A stretch of DNA of 64,000 nt from Muscardinus avellanarius. Lineage: Eukaryota > Chordata > Mammalia > Rodentia > Gliridae. The DNA is taken from the NCBI GenBank assembly GCA_963383645.1, contig OY726557.1, positions 155,869,201-155,933,200 of the forward strand. Direction: 5' to 3'. Below the pieces are notes generated by a model that was given only the letters and a program-made list of their open reading frames with translations, made no database searches and was not told the origin of the DNA. Below are positions 43,352-55,481 of this stretch, piece by piece (the first letter of the stretch is position 1; each line of letters begins with the position of its first letter). The position numbers and the translations under genes were made by a program.

Positions 43352-43578
43352 AAGGTGGGTGTGGTGGTGTGCAATTGTAATCCCAGTACCTGAGAGGCTG
43401 AGATAGGAGATCACAGGTTTTCTGCCAGCTTCAGCTACTTACTGAGGTACTCTGCAACTTAGTGAAATCTTGTTTCAAAACAAAAGCTTAAAAAAAATAG
43501 GACTGAGGATGTAGCCGGGAGGTATAATGTCCCTGGGTTCAATCCTCAGTACTGAAAAAAATAAATAAAAAATAAAAC
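43352..43578 (+). mobile_element. B1-ID SINE, older subtype
   Basis: 'aaggtgggtgtggtggtgtg' to 'caatcctcagtactg' with an AAAT-rich tail. Confidence 0.9.
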
Positions 43579-43893
43579 AGAATTTTAGTGAACAGAACTG
43601 AATAAGAAGGAAAGTAAAAGTTTTTCCTTTTTATTTTAATTTCTCTACTTAAGAATAGAAACAATTCTATTAGTCTTAGACTCGTATATATTTAAATTTG
43701 CCCATGAAATAAAAATAACTCTAGATTCAATTAGACATAAGGTGAAAGTATTAGCAATGTTTTCCCTTTTCTATTCTCACTAAAGCTTTACATAAAAATA
43801 TGGCTATGCCTTCCTTGTAAACTAGGAGGAGAAACATATTTTCATAAAAATATTGGTCTTCTTGATTAACGTTCTCGAATTTAAACAATACTC

Positions 43894-44097
43894 TAAGCTG
43901 GGCATGGTGGCACACGTTTGTAATCCCAGTGTTTGGGAGGCTGAGACAGGAGGATTGTGTTTCGCAGACAGCCTCGGCTACTTAGGCCCTTTGCAACTCA
44001 GTGAGACCCTGTTTCAAAATTAAGGAATAAAAAGTAGGGCTGAGAATATAGCTCGAAGGTAGAATGTCCCTGGGTTCCATCCCCAGTACCAAAAAGA
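43894..44097 (+). mobile_element. B1-ID SINE, older subtype
   Basis: 'agctgggcatggtggcacac' to 'catccccagtacc'. Confidence 0.92.
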
Positions 44098-44192
44098 AAA
44101 TATAGTCTAGCACTTTTATGCCTTTAATATTTCAAGCCCATTACCTTTGAGAGCCAATTTTTCTCTCCCTCTTCCAGTTAAAACAGAAAGAA

Positions 44193-44363
44193 AAGCCAAG
44201 CGTGGTGGTTACACACTTGTAATCCCCACACTTGGAAGGCAGACACAGGAGGATCGTGCTGATTTGAAGCCAGCCTTAGCTGTCTAAAGAGATCCTGTTT
44301 CCAAATAAAAAATATAAAAAATATAAAAAATAGGTGTCTGGGAGTGTATCCCGGAGGTAGAAG
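44193..44363 (+). mobile_element. B1-ID SINE, 3'-truncated
   Basis: 'agccaagcgtggtggttaca' to 'tatcccggaggtagaag'. The last ~20 bases and the tail are absent, so the end was lost after insertion or the copy integrated atypically. Confidence 0.88.
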
Positions 44364-47346
44364 ATCTAGAAGAGAACATTCAAACGTGTAGGACAACAAA
44401 AAGTTACAAAAGCTACAAGAAAAACGGAGAATTTTATTGTTGCCTCTGCCCATACCCACACACACAAAAAAAAATAATAATAAATAAATAAATAAATCAT
44501 CAATGCATTAAGAAAAATGCCCTGAAACATCCGACCCTGTTTCCTAAACTGATGAAAGCATCTCTCATTCCCCACTTCACTTTTACTCAAGTACTTCCTG
44601 CAACCTGAAGATCTCTTAATACCTTACTCTCTCCTCAAATCCCAAGCATTCCTCCATACCAAATTGATGCTACTTTTCTCTGGAAAGTACAAATTCAACT
44701 ATTAGAACCTCAAAGGAACTGTCTTCCCCCTTTTTTTTTTATGCACTGCTATCTTTTGTAAAACTTTGCTCAAATTTTCCTTAATTGTCTCACTTTCTGC
44801 TCTAGATAGAACACAACTACTTTGGGTACAAATAATGCATCAATGTCATAATCATGATTTTCATAGTCAGACTCCTGCCATAGGGGCTCTTAGATTCCTA
44901 CACCAGATAAAACTCAAGCTCTGAATTTTAGCTTCACAACTTACTAGCTACATGCTTTGGTATGTTCACCCCCAGGGGGTTCTATTTATGTGCAATCTAT
45001 GTGAACAGAACTATGCACTCATTCTGTGCATTGCAAAGGTATACTGTATTTATTATCTTATTTTTCTTTTAGTGCTATTTGTTTAGCTCAGTGCCAGGTT
45101 TTAAGAATACGGTAATGAAAAAGACACAATTCTTCTGCTCCTTTGTAAATTACCATCTGTTATAAAAGAGAGTCTCATTTTATTACTGTGAACATAGTAG
45201 TTATTAGGTTTTGCCCAACATTTAGTGAGGGAGTTGAGTTCTTTATTCTGATGACACTTGGTGACATTCCTTTGCTGCCAACTACCAAGTTCAAAGTTTT
45301 GATAGAACATGTCAGACAGACATGATCTGCCAGCATGCCTCATTCCTCCCTACTGATTAATCTCAAAGATGAAATGAACATTTAAAGCCACAGGATTCTT
45401 CAAGTCCAAAAGTGAGCAAGCCTCCAAAAAGGTCAAATAGTCTTCAGTTGTGTTTCTAAATCCCCTCTCTCTCTGCTGTGCCTTGAAAGTTGTGCTACAT
45501 GCCTGATTTGAGCTACCCTTTGAGAATTTATCCCTGCTTCAGTGACTTTTTTCTTAACTTTCCATTTTGTTACCTTTTGCCATCTCCATCTAATTTGTCC
45601 TTCCTTTTCAAATAATACTTTTCTTCAAACTGAGTTGGGTATCTCAGGCATGCTAAACAATAACACTGCCATTAGAGGATCCACTTGGGTGAACATAAAT
45701 GACCCTCCAGGACACTGAGTTTCTCTGAATCTAAGCACTCTGAGCTAAGAGATGATCTTGACCCCATCCCTTGTATACTGTCCCCTAGATATATCCAAAC
45801 TGCCCCCTAGGTATATCAAAATGTGAATATTTACCCATTGAATATTTAGCAGATATATCCCATTCCCTTATTATAATAAAAGTCTAGAATTTACTGTGGG
45901 AAATAATTAGGTGAGCATCTACTCACCAATCTCTGTTTGGGCAATTTTCAAGAGGAACCTGTGGAGCTTTCTGACATAAAAGTAAGGCAGTCCTTTGAGC
46001 CCATACCATCCCCTCTTACTTTAGTGAATAGACACTCACAAAGTGACAAGGAGAAAGCACAGGTTCAGAGTTCCTATTGGGGTTTTCATGGGAAAGAATG
46101 GTCAAATCCATGTATATAGATTTACCACGTTCAGGACTGGAGAGTTTCAGTGATTTTAGTCTGGGCTCTTAGCGTGTTTCCATGGCCCCTGGATCAGCAG
46201 TGTTCAGTATGCAGTCCTTGGATGATTTAGGACAGGGGAAATACAGGCTTGACGTATGAGAGTTTGATGAAGGTGAATTGTTGATTTGTATTTCATTTTA
46301 TTTGCATTTTAGGGGTATGATATCAGGAAAGTTGTTTATTATGTTTGATAATTAACCAACCCTGGGAGGGCCAGTGCAAGACCCTCAGAAAGTCAAAGCA
46401 CCATAAAATAAATTTTAAAAATGTTGAGGATTCTTCCAACATCCAGGCCTCTTGGGCTCTTTGTGTAATAGAGAATAGTTGTGCTTATTGGATTTTAGAT
46501 TTCTACTTCAATCTGGACTCTTCATTACCTCACATCTCCCAGGCCCTTGGATTTAGGTGGGGACATATGACAGCATTCTATTCATTGGACTTTCAGTGAA
46601 GTTTTCCACTCCAGGACTGACTTTAAAATTTCTAAAACTATAATCTCTCTTCCCTAGTTCAAGGCCAGATGTAGGTAATCTTTAGGGTGATTCAGAGGCC
46701 AATATTTGAATGAAACTTAGAATCCTAAACCACATTACGCCCTCCCCCTTTGTTGACATATTCTGAAGCACAAAGAAACTTTACTAGATAAATCTACTGA
46801 ATGGTTTTGTTTTTATTCTTTTTTTTTCTATAGCATAAAAGACATCTAAAACATCTGGCCTCAACTTAAATCCACAGACTTTACTCACAAGCTAGCCATT
46901 AGCAGTAATGGTAACATGCTGAACCTGAACATTTTATTGGAGATGGCTACAACTCACCAATAATCTAAATTTCAAGCACCTCATTCTCTTGCTAGCATCT
47001 TCTCTTTTCAGGCTCTGTCCTTCTAATTTACTAAACCACTATAATATATTTTTTATGAATCTTGGTATCTTTTCACTGTGTTGTGAAGCCCACTTCTCTA
47101 TTCATTCTCTTCTTAATCACATTGGATTTTATTGTTCATCACTAGAATAACTTCTTTGCTTGTATCATCAGTTTCACTGGCTTTATTTTACTTGTAGTTG
47201 CTTGACAAAAATCCCTATTTTAGATCTATTAACCTACCCACATTAAAACATACACACTACCTTCCTTCCTGGTATTGTAAATGACCTAGCTCCTAGATAA
47301 AGCCACCAATTTTATTTTTGAATTCTATCCCATCACTATCACCATT
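44364..47346. other. intergenic, no recognisable element
   Basis: About 3 kb without a supported gene or repeat. Open frames at 45101-45343 (minus), 45937-46119 and 46345-46599 show no domains and no splice context I can defend. Confidence 0.55.
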
Positions 47347-47370
47347 TTTGTTTTGTTTTGTTTTGTTTCA

Positions 47371-47569
47371 TTACTGGGAATGGAACCCAAGGGCATTCTA
47401 CCTCTGAGCTACACCCCCAGCCCTATTTTTCAGTCTTTTATTTTTTAAAACAGGGTCTTACTGAGTTTAGAAGGGCCTTGCTAAGTAGCTGAGGCTGCCG
47501 ACAAACCACGATCCTCCAGTCTCCTCCTCCAGAATGCTGGGATTACAAGCCTGTGCCACCATGCTAGCT
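47371..47569 (-). mobile_element. antisense B1-ID SINE
   Basis: (GTTTT)n tail at 47348-47369, then 'ctctgagctacacccccagc' and 'gggattacaagcctgtgcca'. Confidence 0.92.
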
Positions 47570-47613
47570 TCACTAACACATTTTTAAAGCCTCCAATTGT
47601 ATTCTCCTGTTAA

Positions 47614-47615
<2 letters not shown>

Positions 47616-47652
<37 letters not shown>
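47616..47652. repeat. (TC)n microsatellite
   Basis: Pure TC run of about 18 units. Confidence 0.97.
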
Positions 47653-47654
<2 letters not shown>

Positions 47655-48240
47655 GGATCAGTACATTATCACAAGGTACACTATAATTTCTGCTCCTCTA
47701 TCCCTTCCTAAAAACAACCTCCATTCTCTTGATTCCATTTCTTCTCCATATAACTGTATTTAATGGCTTCATAAAAGCAAAGTTATTTAATGATTCATCT
47801 CTACTTATTTTTTTTTTCAGTTTGGCACTTCTCGTTTCTAAAATCCATTTAATGTACGCTTTTCTACCACTCCATTGAAACTTGTATTGTTCAAAGTAGG
47901 CAATACATTCTGATTTGCTTAATTCAATAATTAAATCTGATTGTTTTGGAATAGCATTTAACACTCTTTTTTACTCCTTCACATGGGTGAGAAAGCAAAA
48001 CAAAACTCTTTTCTTAGTTTTCTAAATTTCACACTTTCACAGCTGATTCCTTTGCTCATTCTTCTCACTTTCTTCTGCTCTTAAACAGGATGCTTCAGGT
48101 CATGACATTTAAAAAATTATCTTCAATTTATATGCCTTCTTCTGTTGATTTTATCCAATTTATGGTTTAAAATATCACTAATGATTAATGAAAATATACA
48201 TTTCAATATTTAAATCTTCCCTGATATCTCTCACCATATG

Positions 48241-48327
48241 CATGTATATATACATAATAGACATATATACATATATACACATATATATACACACATACAT
48301 ATATACGTATATGCATACATATATATC
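48241..48327. repeat. TA/CA/GTA-rich alternating tract
   Basis: Purine-pyrimidine alternation (tatata, cacata, gtatat units). Confidence 0.9.
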
Positions 48328-48389
48328 ATGGGCCTCTCTCCATCTGGGCATCTAACAGGCTTCACAAACCTAACATATCAAAATTAAAT

Positions 48390-48601
48390 TTTTTTGTATG
48401 GTGATGGAGATTGAACCCAAGGGCATTGTACCTCTTAACTACACCCCAAGCCTAACTTTTTTTTATTCTTTACTTTTGAAACAAGATCTCACTAAGTTGT
48501 AGAGGGCCTCACTAAGTAGCTGAGGCTGTCCATCAACCCGGATCCTCCTGTCTCAGCCTTCCAAGTACTGGGATTACAAGTGTGTGCCACCACTTCTGGC
48601 T
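48390..48601 (-). mobile_element. antisense B1-ID SINE
   Basis: 'tgaacccaagggcattgtac' to 'gggattacaagtgtgtgcca'. Approximate target copies tcaaaattaa / tcaaaattag on the two sides. Confidence 0.92.
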
Positions 48602-48675
48602 GTCAAAATTAGTTCTAATCTCCCTCTCAAGACATCCTTCTACTATATTTTTCCTCATTTAAATAAATAAAAGCA

Positions 48676-48771
48676 TGGGCTGGGATGTAGCTCAGTAGTA
48701 AAGCGCTTGTCTGGCAAGTGCATCATCCTGGGTTCGATCCCCAGTCAAAAAAAGACAAAAAAAGACCCCCC
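48676..48771 (+). mobile_element. ID element (tRNA-derived SINE), recent
   Basis: Stand-alone ID SINE: 'tgggctgggatgtagctcag' with the pol III A box, and B box GGTTCGATCCC at 48731-48741. The A-rich tail carries AAAGAC units and a C6 run. It is flanked by perfect 18-bp duplications tttaaataaataaaagca at 48658-48675 and 48772-48789. The internal pol III promoter boxes are intact, so it could be transcribed. It is not a tRNA gene because the acceptor and anticodon arms do not fold as a tRNA. Confidence 0.95.
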
Positions 48772-48875
48772 TTTAAATAAATAAAAGCACAATTATTTCA
48801 TAAAAACAAAAAAAGAACAAAAACAATTTGTTCATTTATATTCCACATAAAATACATCAATATCCCTATTCCAGA

Positions 48876-48945
48876 AAACTAGGGATATGGCTCAGTCACA
48901 GAGCATTTGCCTAGCATGTTCAATATACCAGGTCCAATCTCAGCA

Positions 48946-48948
<3 letters not shown>
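48876..48948 (+). mobile_element. old ID element
   Basis: 'agggatatggctcagtcaca', 'gcatttgcctagcatg', 'ccaggtccaatctcagc', a diverged ID core ending in a CA repeat. Confidence 0.8.

Positions 48949-48992
<44 letters not shown>
48949..48992. repeat. (CA)n microsatellite
   Basis: About 22 CA units forming the tail of the old ID element. Confidence 0.97.
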
Positions 48993-48993
<1 letters not shown>

Positions 48994-49756
48994 GTTTCAA
49001 AATGCATCCAGGACTTGACCATGGGTCTCTGCATACTCTATCTCACATCAGAACTAATGTAAAAACCTCCCAACTTATATGTTCCTATTCTTGCTCTCCA
49101 CAGTCTATATCCAACATAGAACTATAACATTGTTCGTCACTCTAAATAAAAGCAAATTCCCTACAGAGTCCTAGAAATATGTGTCCTTTGCCTGGGTCCT
49201 CTGATCTCAATTTTACTGCTTGCTCTTCACTCTGATCCAGCTGCACTGGCCTTGGTGCTCTTTAGACATGCCAGACCAGCTTCTGCCTTAGGGATTTGAG
49301 TATGTTTTCTCTTTTACCCCAAAGACTCTTCCTAGATGTCCACGTGCCTCATTCCTTCAGTTCTTCGTAGTCTTTACTCAAGCTTCCCCTCAGTGAAGCT
49401 ACTCCAACACCATATTTAAAACTGCAGCCCCATCTCCATCACCTCCACCATGAGCTCATCCTTTACCTTATATTCTATCTGACTCATTTCAGGTCTCTGT
49501 GGGTACTCCTGGTCTTTCCTTCCCAGAAAAGCTCCTCTGGACTGTGAGTTCCTTGAAAGCAGAGATGTGAACCTGTTGTTCCTTATTGAATCTCCAATGC
49601 TCAATGGATTTTGAATATTTGTTCTCTCTAAATCCTAAATTGGATTTTCATTGTCATTGTAATAGCATTAAGAGATGGGGCATTAATTAATCTGCCTTCA
49701 TGTGTGTATTAATATTGTTATCAAGGGGAATGGATTAGTTAGTATCAAATTTTATT
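48993..49756. other. intergenic, nothing recognised
   Basis: No supported feature. Confidence 0.5.
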
Positions 49757-49931
49757 TTGGACTGAGGATGGAACCTTTCTACCTTCTGGCTACACTGCCA
49801 GACATATTTTTTATATTTTTTATTTAGAAACAGGGTCTCTTAAGCCAGAGAGGTTGGCTTCAAACCTGTGTAATCCTCCTGTCTCTGCCTCCCAAGTGTA
49901 GGGATTACAAACCTGCGCCACCATGCCTGGC
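49757..49931 (-). mobile_element. antisense B1-ID SINE
   Basis: 'ctggctacactgccagacat' to 'gggattacaaacctgcgcca'. The ID half is missing part of its 3' end. Confidence 0.9.
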
Positions 49932-52585
49932 AAAATGGGTTACTTTAAAGTGAACCCAGCCCTTCCTGCTTTCTTTTCACATGGACTCATTTATCTTCCT
50001 GTTTCCTGCCATGAGATTCAAGAAGGCCCTCATCAAATGCCTATCATATGTGGCACATTGCTCTGCCTCTAGAGTTTTAAAAAGCAATTTTCTTTTCTTT
50101 GTAAATTACTCAGTATTGCACATTATTTAACTGAAGCAAAAATTTGATTAGATACCTTGTATGCAATAGGCACTCAATATGTATTGCATGAATGCATGTA
50201 AAGCAAGAGAATTATAAAACAATCAAGCATTTTCCTCTTCTGTGGACATTCAGAGCATTTTTATGTTTCTTTTATGTAATTGTTTACTATATACAACTTT
50301 TCTACTAATTATTGATATCTCATTATACATTTTAAATTTTAGTCACACAGGTTCTGTTGCCATGACATTTTTCTCTTGAGTGCTCGAAGTTACTTATAAA
50401 TTTCAAGAGTGTACCATCTTAAACTGATATCAGGTGCTAGGAGAATGTTAATGTCTCTTTTTGTGCCCCCAAATTCATAGTCTTTACCTGTCCCTCACTG
50501 AATCATCTCTTAGGCCTGTCCTGAGCACTTGCTAACACTGATACCTTAAATAGTATAACTGAGAGAAAAACGAGGTGTGTGTATCATATTTAAACCCAGT
50601 TATATGGGCGCAGTTTTCCCATTGCTGGATAAGACTGGCCAGGCTTACAGCTAGCTATTACTTGCTTGGCTGATTTAGTCTTCTCTCTCAGCCACATAAA
50701 AATTCCACCTGCTATTCACTTGATTGAAGACAGAATGATGTGAGCATATAGTAAAGAAGACAGAAAATAGCATAGCCTTTGTGATTCATGTGTTCATATT
50801 AATTCTCATCTTTCCTCCTACCCTTTTTCCATCTCTCTCAAATATTTTTCACAACAAACTGTTTGCCCCAATATTGGACCCATTGCATTATTGTGTTTCT
50901 GTCTTCATTCTGTACTATTTGCTCTTGAAATATATCTATTCAACTGGCTCTTGTACAAAAGTATTATTGATATCAAAGTCACATCAGAGATTTTCAGTGA
51001 GGTGCAGCATATTCCCCCAACGGTCTAAAGAAAAGATTTATAATGTCATTGTAGAATATCATTCAAATACCTTGGCCCATTAAGTTGCAATTGATGCTTA
51101 ACTAATGTGCTTTCTCTTGACGTGCCTATCCCTTCATGGCACTGGTTAGCAATATGCCAAGGAGATGGAGATATAATGGGAGACAGTTCAACTTTGGATT
51201 TCTATATAGGAGAAAGGCTAACGTACATGAGATAAAAACTAACTGGAGTTTAAAGGGAATTTTATCTTCATACAATCGTATCTGAGACAGATATTCTTCA
51301 ATCGGATTTTAACTCTTATCTACCGAGACTTAATCTTATTATTTCATTGCTATTTTAACTATATTAAAGAAAGAGAATAAAAATTATATTTGGATTTATA
51401 AAAATGTAAATCAGTTACCCAGAACAACAACAAAAAAAAAGATTAGCACACAATCTTCAAATTTTTATATTAAATTCAGGGTTGGTAAGAATGGAAAGAA
51501 AGTCATGCTTCATAATTTCTGGTTCATTTTGGTTTACTTATGTCCTTTGCTCTCAGAGATCAACATATTGATGGTCCCTGTTGCAATCACTCTCTTAAAA
51601 GGGCAACCCAATTTTCATAAGTTAATACCAGGACATTCCCACACTGATGCTCACACTATACTGCAAACTCAGCACTTCAAAGACTCAATTGGTTCTCTGC
51701 TTCAGGTGTCATGGCCTTCTTTTCCTTAAAAAAAACTGAATGTCATAGTGAACTAAGGTACACAATTGTCTGGGTTTGAATTCCAGTTCTGCAACTATCT
51801 CTTTTACTCTGGGCAAGAATTTTAAGCTGGTTCTTATGTTTTCTTCAATGATTATCTTTCAGGTTGTTCAAGATAAACATTGCGAGGTCATATTTGGTAC
51901 CTCTTTCTTGAAAATAATTGACTTAATAAAAACTGGTTTTCCAGAACAATAAGAGTGTTCTGCTTCTCCTCTTTTCATCTTCTTTGCCTGTTTCTAGTAG
52001 TTTCTATCAACATTACATTTTCCTGGATTACTAAAAGAGACTTGCCTATTCTACCTCTGTTTGTTCTCTCATATTGCCTGCTGACTTAATCTTGATAAAA
52101 AGTGAGTGATTGCCATCCCTCTCTCATCCCCTAATGTATTCAATATTTCTCATTAGCAACAGAAAAGTTTTAAACCTTAAGAATGATATTCTATCTGCTC
52201 GACAATCAAGTGGTAAACTACCATTCTGAGCTTTTGTTTTGCTATGAACTCAAACTTCTGCATAGTTAGCTTCAACATACCTCTGCATACTCCTTCATAC
52301 ACATTCAACTTTTTACCTACACAGATCCTATTTATTCATTAAACTATTACGAAAATTTTCTTTTGTGAAATATTTCTTAACTCAGACTAATTAACATAGT
52401 ATTTTCCCCTCCATTACTTCATCATGCTTTTATTCATTCATCAATTTATATAACTGCTTCCATATTCAATCAAACACTGACTGAATGAACAAATTGGCTC
52501 CATTTTTACATTTTTCCTTAGGGAAACTTTACAGTACCTATCATGGAGACACTCAATAATTGTTTATTTTAAAAAACTGAATTTA
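49932..52585. other. intergenic, no recognisable element
   Basis: About 2.6 kb with no supported gene, RNA or repeat family. The open frames at 50781-51083 and 51505-51729 are not recognisable. Confidence 0.55.
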
Positions 52586-52769
52586 AGGCCAGGCGTGGTG
52601 GCGCACACTTGTAATCCCTGTGCTTGGGAGGCAGAGACAGGATGATCGCGCAGGTTCAAAGCCAGCCGTGCTGGCTTACGAGGCCCTGTTTCCAAAAATA
52701 AAATAGGTCTGGGAGTGTAGCCCAGAGGTAGAAGGGCTTCCAGGAACCCCAGTACCACACACAAAAAAA
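52586..52769 (+). mobile_element. B1-ID SINE, young type
   Basis: 'aggccaggcgtggtggcgca' to 'aaccccagtaccacac'. CpGs in the B1 boxes are kept (gcgtgg, ggcgca, gatcgcgcag). Target copies ctgaattta at both ends. Confidence 0.95.
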
Positions 52770-52834
52770 CCTGAATTTATTTCTAATAATATTTATTAAG
52801 TAAACCTATCTGTCAAGAATAGAAACCAACCTAA

Positions 52835-53002
52835 GAAGCCAGGCATGGTGGCACATGCTTGTAATCCCAGTATTCAGGAGGCTGAGAATGGAGAATCGTG
52901 GTTCACGACCAGCCTCAGCTACTTAGAGAGGCTCTTTGAAACTCAGTGAGACCCTGTAGCTCAGAGCTAGAATGCCCCTGGGCTCCATCCCCAGTACTGC
53001 AG
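52835..53002 (+). mobile_element. B1-ID SINE with internal deletion
   Basis: 'agccaggcatggtggcacat' to 'catccccagtactgc'. The segment between 'gtgagaccctg' and 'tagctcagagctagaatg' (the A-rich linker) is deleted. Confidence 0.92.
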
Positions 53003-53091
53003 AAGAAAAAAAATGAGAAAAAGTTCTTCCTATTAAAAATAAAATTCAATTTTGGGTGGTCTATAAAAAGCAATTCAAATGTGTATGAGTC

Positions 53092-53308
53092 ATATATATA
53101 TATATATATATATGTACATATATACATATATGTATAAATATATACATATGTGTGCACATATAAATATATACATATGTGCATGTACATATAAATATATACA
53201 TATATGTATGTATATATACATATATGTGTGTATATATGTATATGTATATATGTATATGTGTATGTATATATGTATATGTATATATATGTATATATGTATA
53301 TATATACT
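53092..53308. repeat. (TA)/(CATA)/(GTATA)n alternating tract
   Basis: About 215 bases of purine-pyrimidine alternation with TATA, CATA and GTGTGT variants. Long Tyr/Ile frames on both strands come from the repeat. Confidence 0.97.
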
Positions 53309-53339
53309 CGCAAGCATACCTGATGGTTGAAAAGATCCA

Positions 53340-53935
53340 AGGCAAATTATGAGGAAGAAAGTCCATATCCAAAATCACATTGAAAAACTTCCAGTCATGT
53401 AAAGAACAGGATTATATGTTTTCAGTATCAGATCCCAAAGACTCTGAGAGTCCTTTTTCAGTTTTCAATTGACTGCCTACATCCAAGTTCCAGGAAGAAT
53501 TGAAAAACTCACAGAGAATTTGTAGCAGAAAGCAATTTCTGGCGCTGTTCAAGATTTCCAGAAGAAAGCAACCTAGCGATTATTCTTTCCTCAAAGCATC
53601 TGGTGTGGTGGGCTGATGGAAAAACACTTGGCTAAGATTGCAGAAACTGAACTAACCGTTTCAGTAGCTGGGTCAACAGGATGTGAACAGGACCAACACC
53701 TGGACTGTAGTTAGAGACAGCTGTCAAGCATAACACGAACAATTTGCCTCTGTACCCAGAGCTTGCTTGCTTTGTGCTTTTAGAAGATAAATGAGGATGT
53801 GATTTTCTGGTTTATAAAACCTTTGCTTCAGATGGTTGGGGCTGCATTCCCTTCAGGTGAGGTAGCCCCAGCCGGTCGGTTTATTAAACATCTAGAGACT
53901 CCCATCTTTGCCTGGTGACTGATCTATTACATTGC
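53340..53935 (+). mobile_element. candidate solo LTR, TATA and poly(A) hairpin
   Basis: The right half looks like an LTR promoter-terminator: TATAAA at 53813-53818, inverted repeat TGGGGCT (53837-53843) / AGCCCCA (53864-53870), ATTAAA at 53883-53888, then a short U5-like tail. Boundaries and target duplication are not resolved and the left limit is a guess. Confidence 0.4.
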
Positions 53936-54439
53936 TCTATAGCATCATTTGAAAAATACTGGAAAGCATAAAAATAAATATTCACTCATTATAACATTGC
54001 TTTTTATTTTAGTTTACAATTTCTCCCACAACCATTTTGATGAGGTAAATCATTCATTATGCAGAAAATTTTAGTTTATGTTTTTATTCGCCATTAAAAT
54101 CATGGTGCCTCAGGTAGGTGGTGCTTAATATTAATTGTCATCATTTCATCAGTGTGTTTATAAATGTACTGAGTCCTTTAGAAACAAAAATTAAATCATA
54201 AAAACACTGAGAAATAGATGTCACTTTAAGCCTATATATATTACCATAGTTAACATAGTTTAGTATATTATAGTATAATACTATATATGTACTACTACAA
54301 CAAATCATGCACATATATGTATTTAGAAACCCATATATACAGAAATTATATATAGTTATAAAAATAACCAAATATTTAAAAGTTAAGGGTAACTAAAGAA
54401 TTAAAGATTTTGATTTACTACTCCTGAATAGAGATTGCT

Positions 54440-54441
<2 letters not shown>
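53936..54441. other. intergenic, nothing recognised
   Basis: AT-rich, no supported feature. Confidence 0.5.
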
Positions 54442-54474
<33 letters not shown>

Positions 54475-54648
54475 GTAGTACTGGGGATGGAACCCTTCTA
54501 CCTCCTGGCTATACTCCCAGACCTATTTTATATTTTTTATTTGGAAACAGGGTTTTTTAAGCCAGCAAGGCTGGCTTCAAACTTGCGCGATCTTCCTGTC
54601 TCCGCCTCCCAAGCTCAGGGATTACAAGTGTGCGCCACCATGCCTGGT
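54442..54648 (-). mobile_element. antisense B1-ID SINE with 32-base T tail
   Basis: A T32 run (54442-54473), ID half 'ctggctatactcccagacct', B1 half 'gggattacaagtgtgcgcca'. Target copies gagattgctaattt (54431-54444) and gggattgctgaattt (54651-54665). Confidence 0.95.
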
Positions 54649-54665
54649 GAGGGATTGCTGAATTT

Positions 54666-55418
54666 AACAATGAAACTAATTCAAGAAAAAGGGCCAAACA
54701 ACTATGTTATATTTTTCCTGGATATTTAAGTGAATGAGTGCATAAGCCCAATATAAAGCAGGTTTGAGGACATAAATTCTATTCTACTTATTTATTCTGT
54801 CATATGCATCCATTTCAAATCTCTTAAAAATTTTAGAAGTAATTAATTTTAAGAATGCAAAATAAAAGGAGGCTAGTACCTAATAATGCTTGCGAATGGA
54901 GATAAGTTACAGAAAAAAAAGTAAATCACCATGCAGTCATTTGTTTCTGTTTTTTGAAGTTAATCATATGACTTCCATACAGCAAGCTGACCTTCTTGAT
55001 GGCATATTACTTAGGCCAATACTAAAATGGGATGTGTCCTGAAATAACTCTCTTCTGAGCTCCTCATGATAGAAACATCAAATTCACCAAACAGCAAATT
55101 CTCCAAAGCAAATTCATCAAACAGCAAATTCACCCTTACTACATACTCGAAGATTAAGTATTCTCAGCATATGATACTTAACATGGCATGCTTACTTGTG
55201 AGAAACTGAGATTCAGAACCTTGCCTTCAAGAGAGATTAGCAGATTCCTAACTGCTATGTATGTATTAATAAAATGTATCACCCCTTTGAAACTAGCAGT
55301 GCATACTAATTTTACCACATACTGGCACTTTATTTTAGCTCTGCTAATTACCCACAAATGCCCTAATGCCCTTGGGATGATGATGACATTTATGTGAGCT
55401 TGACCTATCCCTTGTGAA

Positions 55419-55419
<1 letters not shown>
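54666..55419. other. intergenic, nothing recognised
   Basis: Contains a small local direct repeat ('aaattcaccaaacagcaaattc', 'aaattcatcaaacagcaaat', about 55079-55132). No gene. Confidence 0.5.
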
Positions 55420-55456
<37 letters not shown>

Positions 55457-55471
55457 ATTATTATTATTATT
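55420..55471. repeat. (ATT)n microsatellite
   Basis: About 17 ATT units with one phase break, next to the 3' tail of an antisense SINE. Confidence 0.97.
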
Positions 55472-55481
55472 TTGATATTAG

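Noticed and set aside
44364..47346. Possible exons in the SINE-free interval
   Set aside because: Short open frames exist, but none shows a recognisable domain together with plausible splice sites. Conservation data would be needed.
48676..48760. tRNA gene
   Set aside because: A and B boxes are present, but the sequence is an ID SINE with an A-rich tail and target duplications and cannot fold as a complete tRNA.
53079..53340. Tyr/Ile/His-rich reading frames on both strands
   Set aside because: They are translations of the alternating TA/CA tract.
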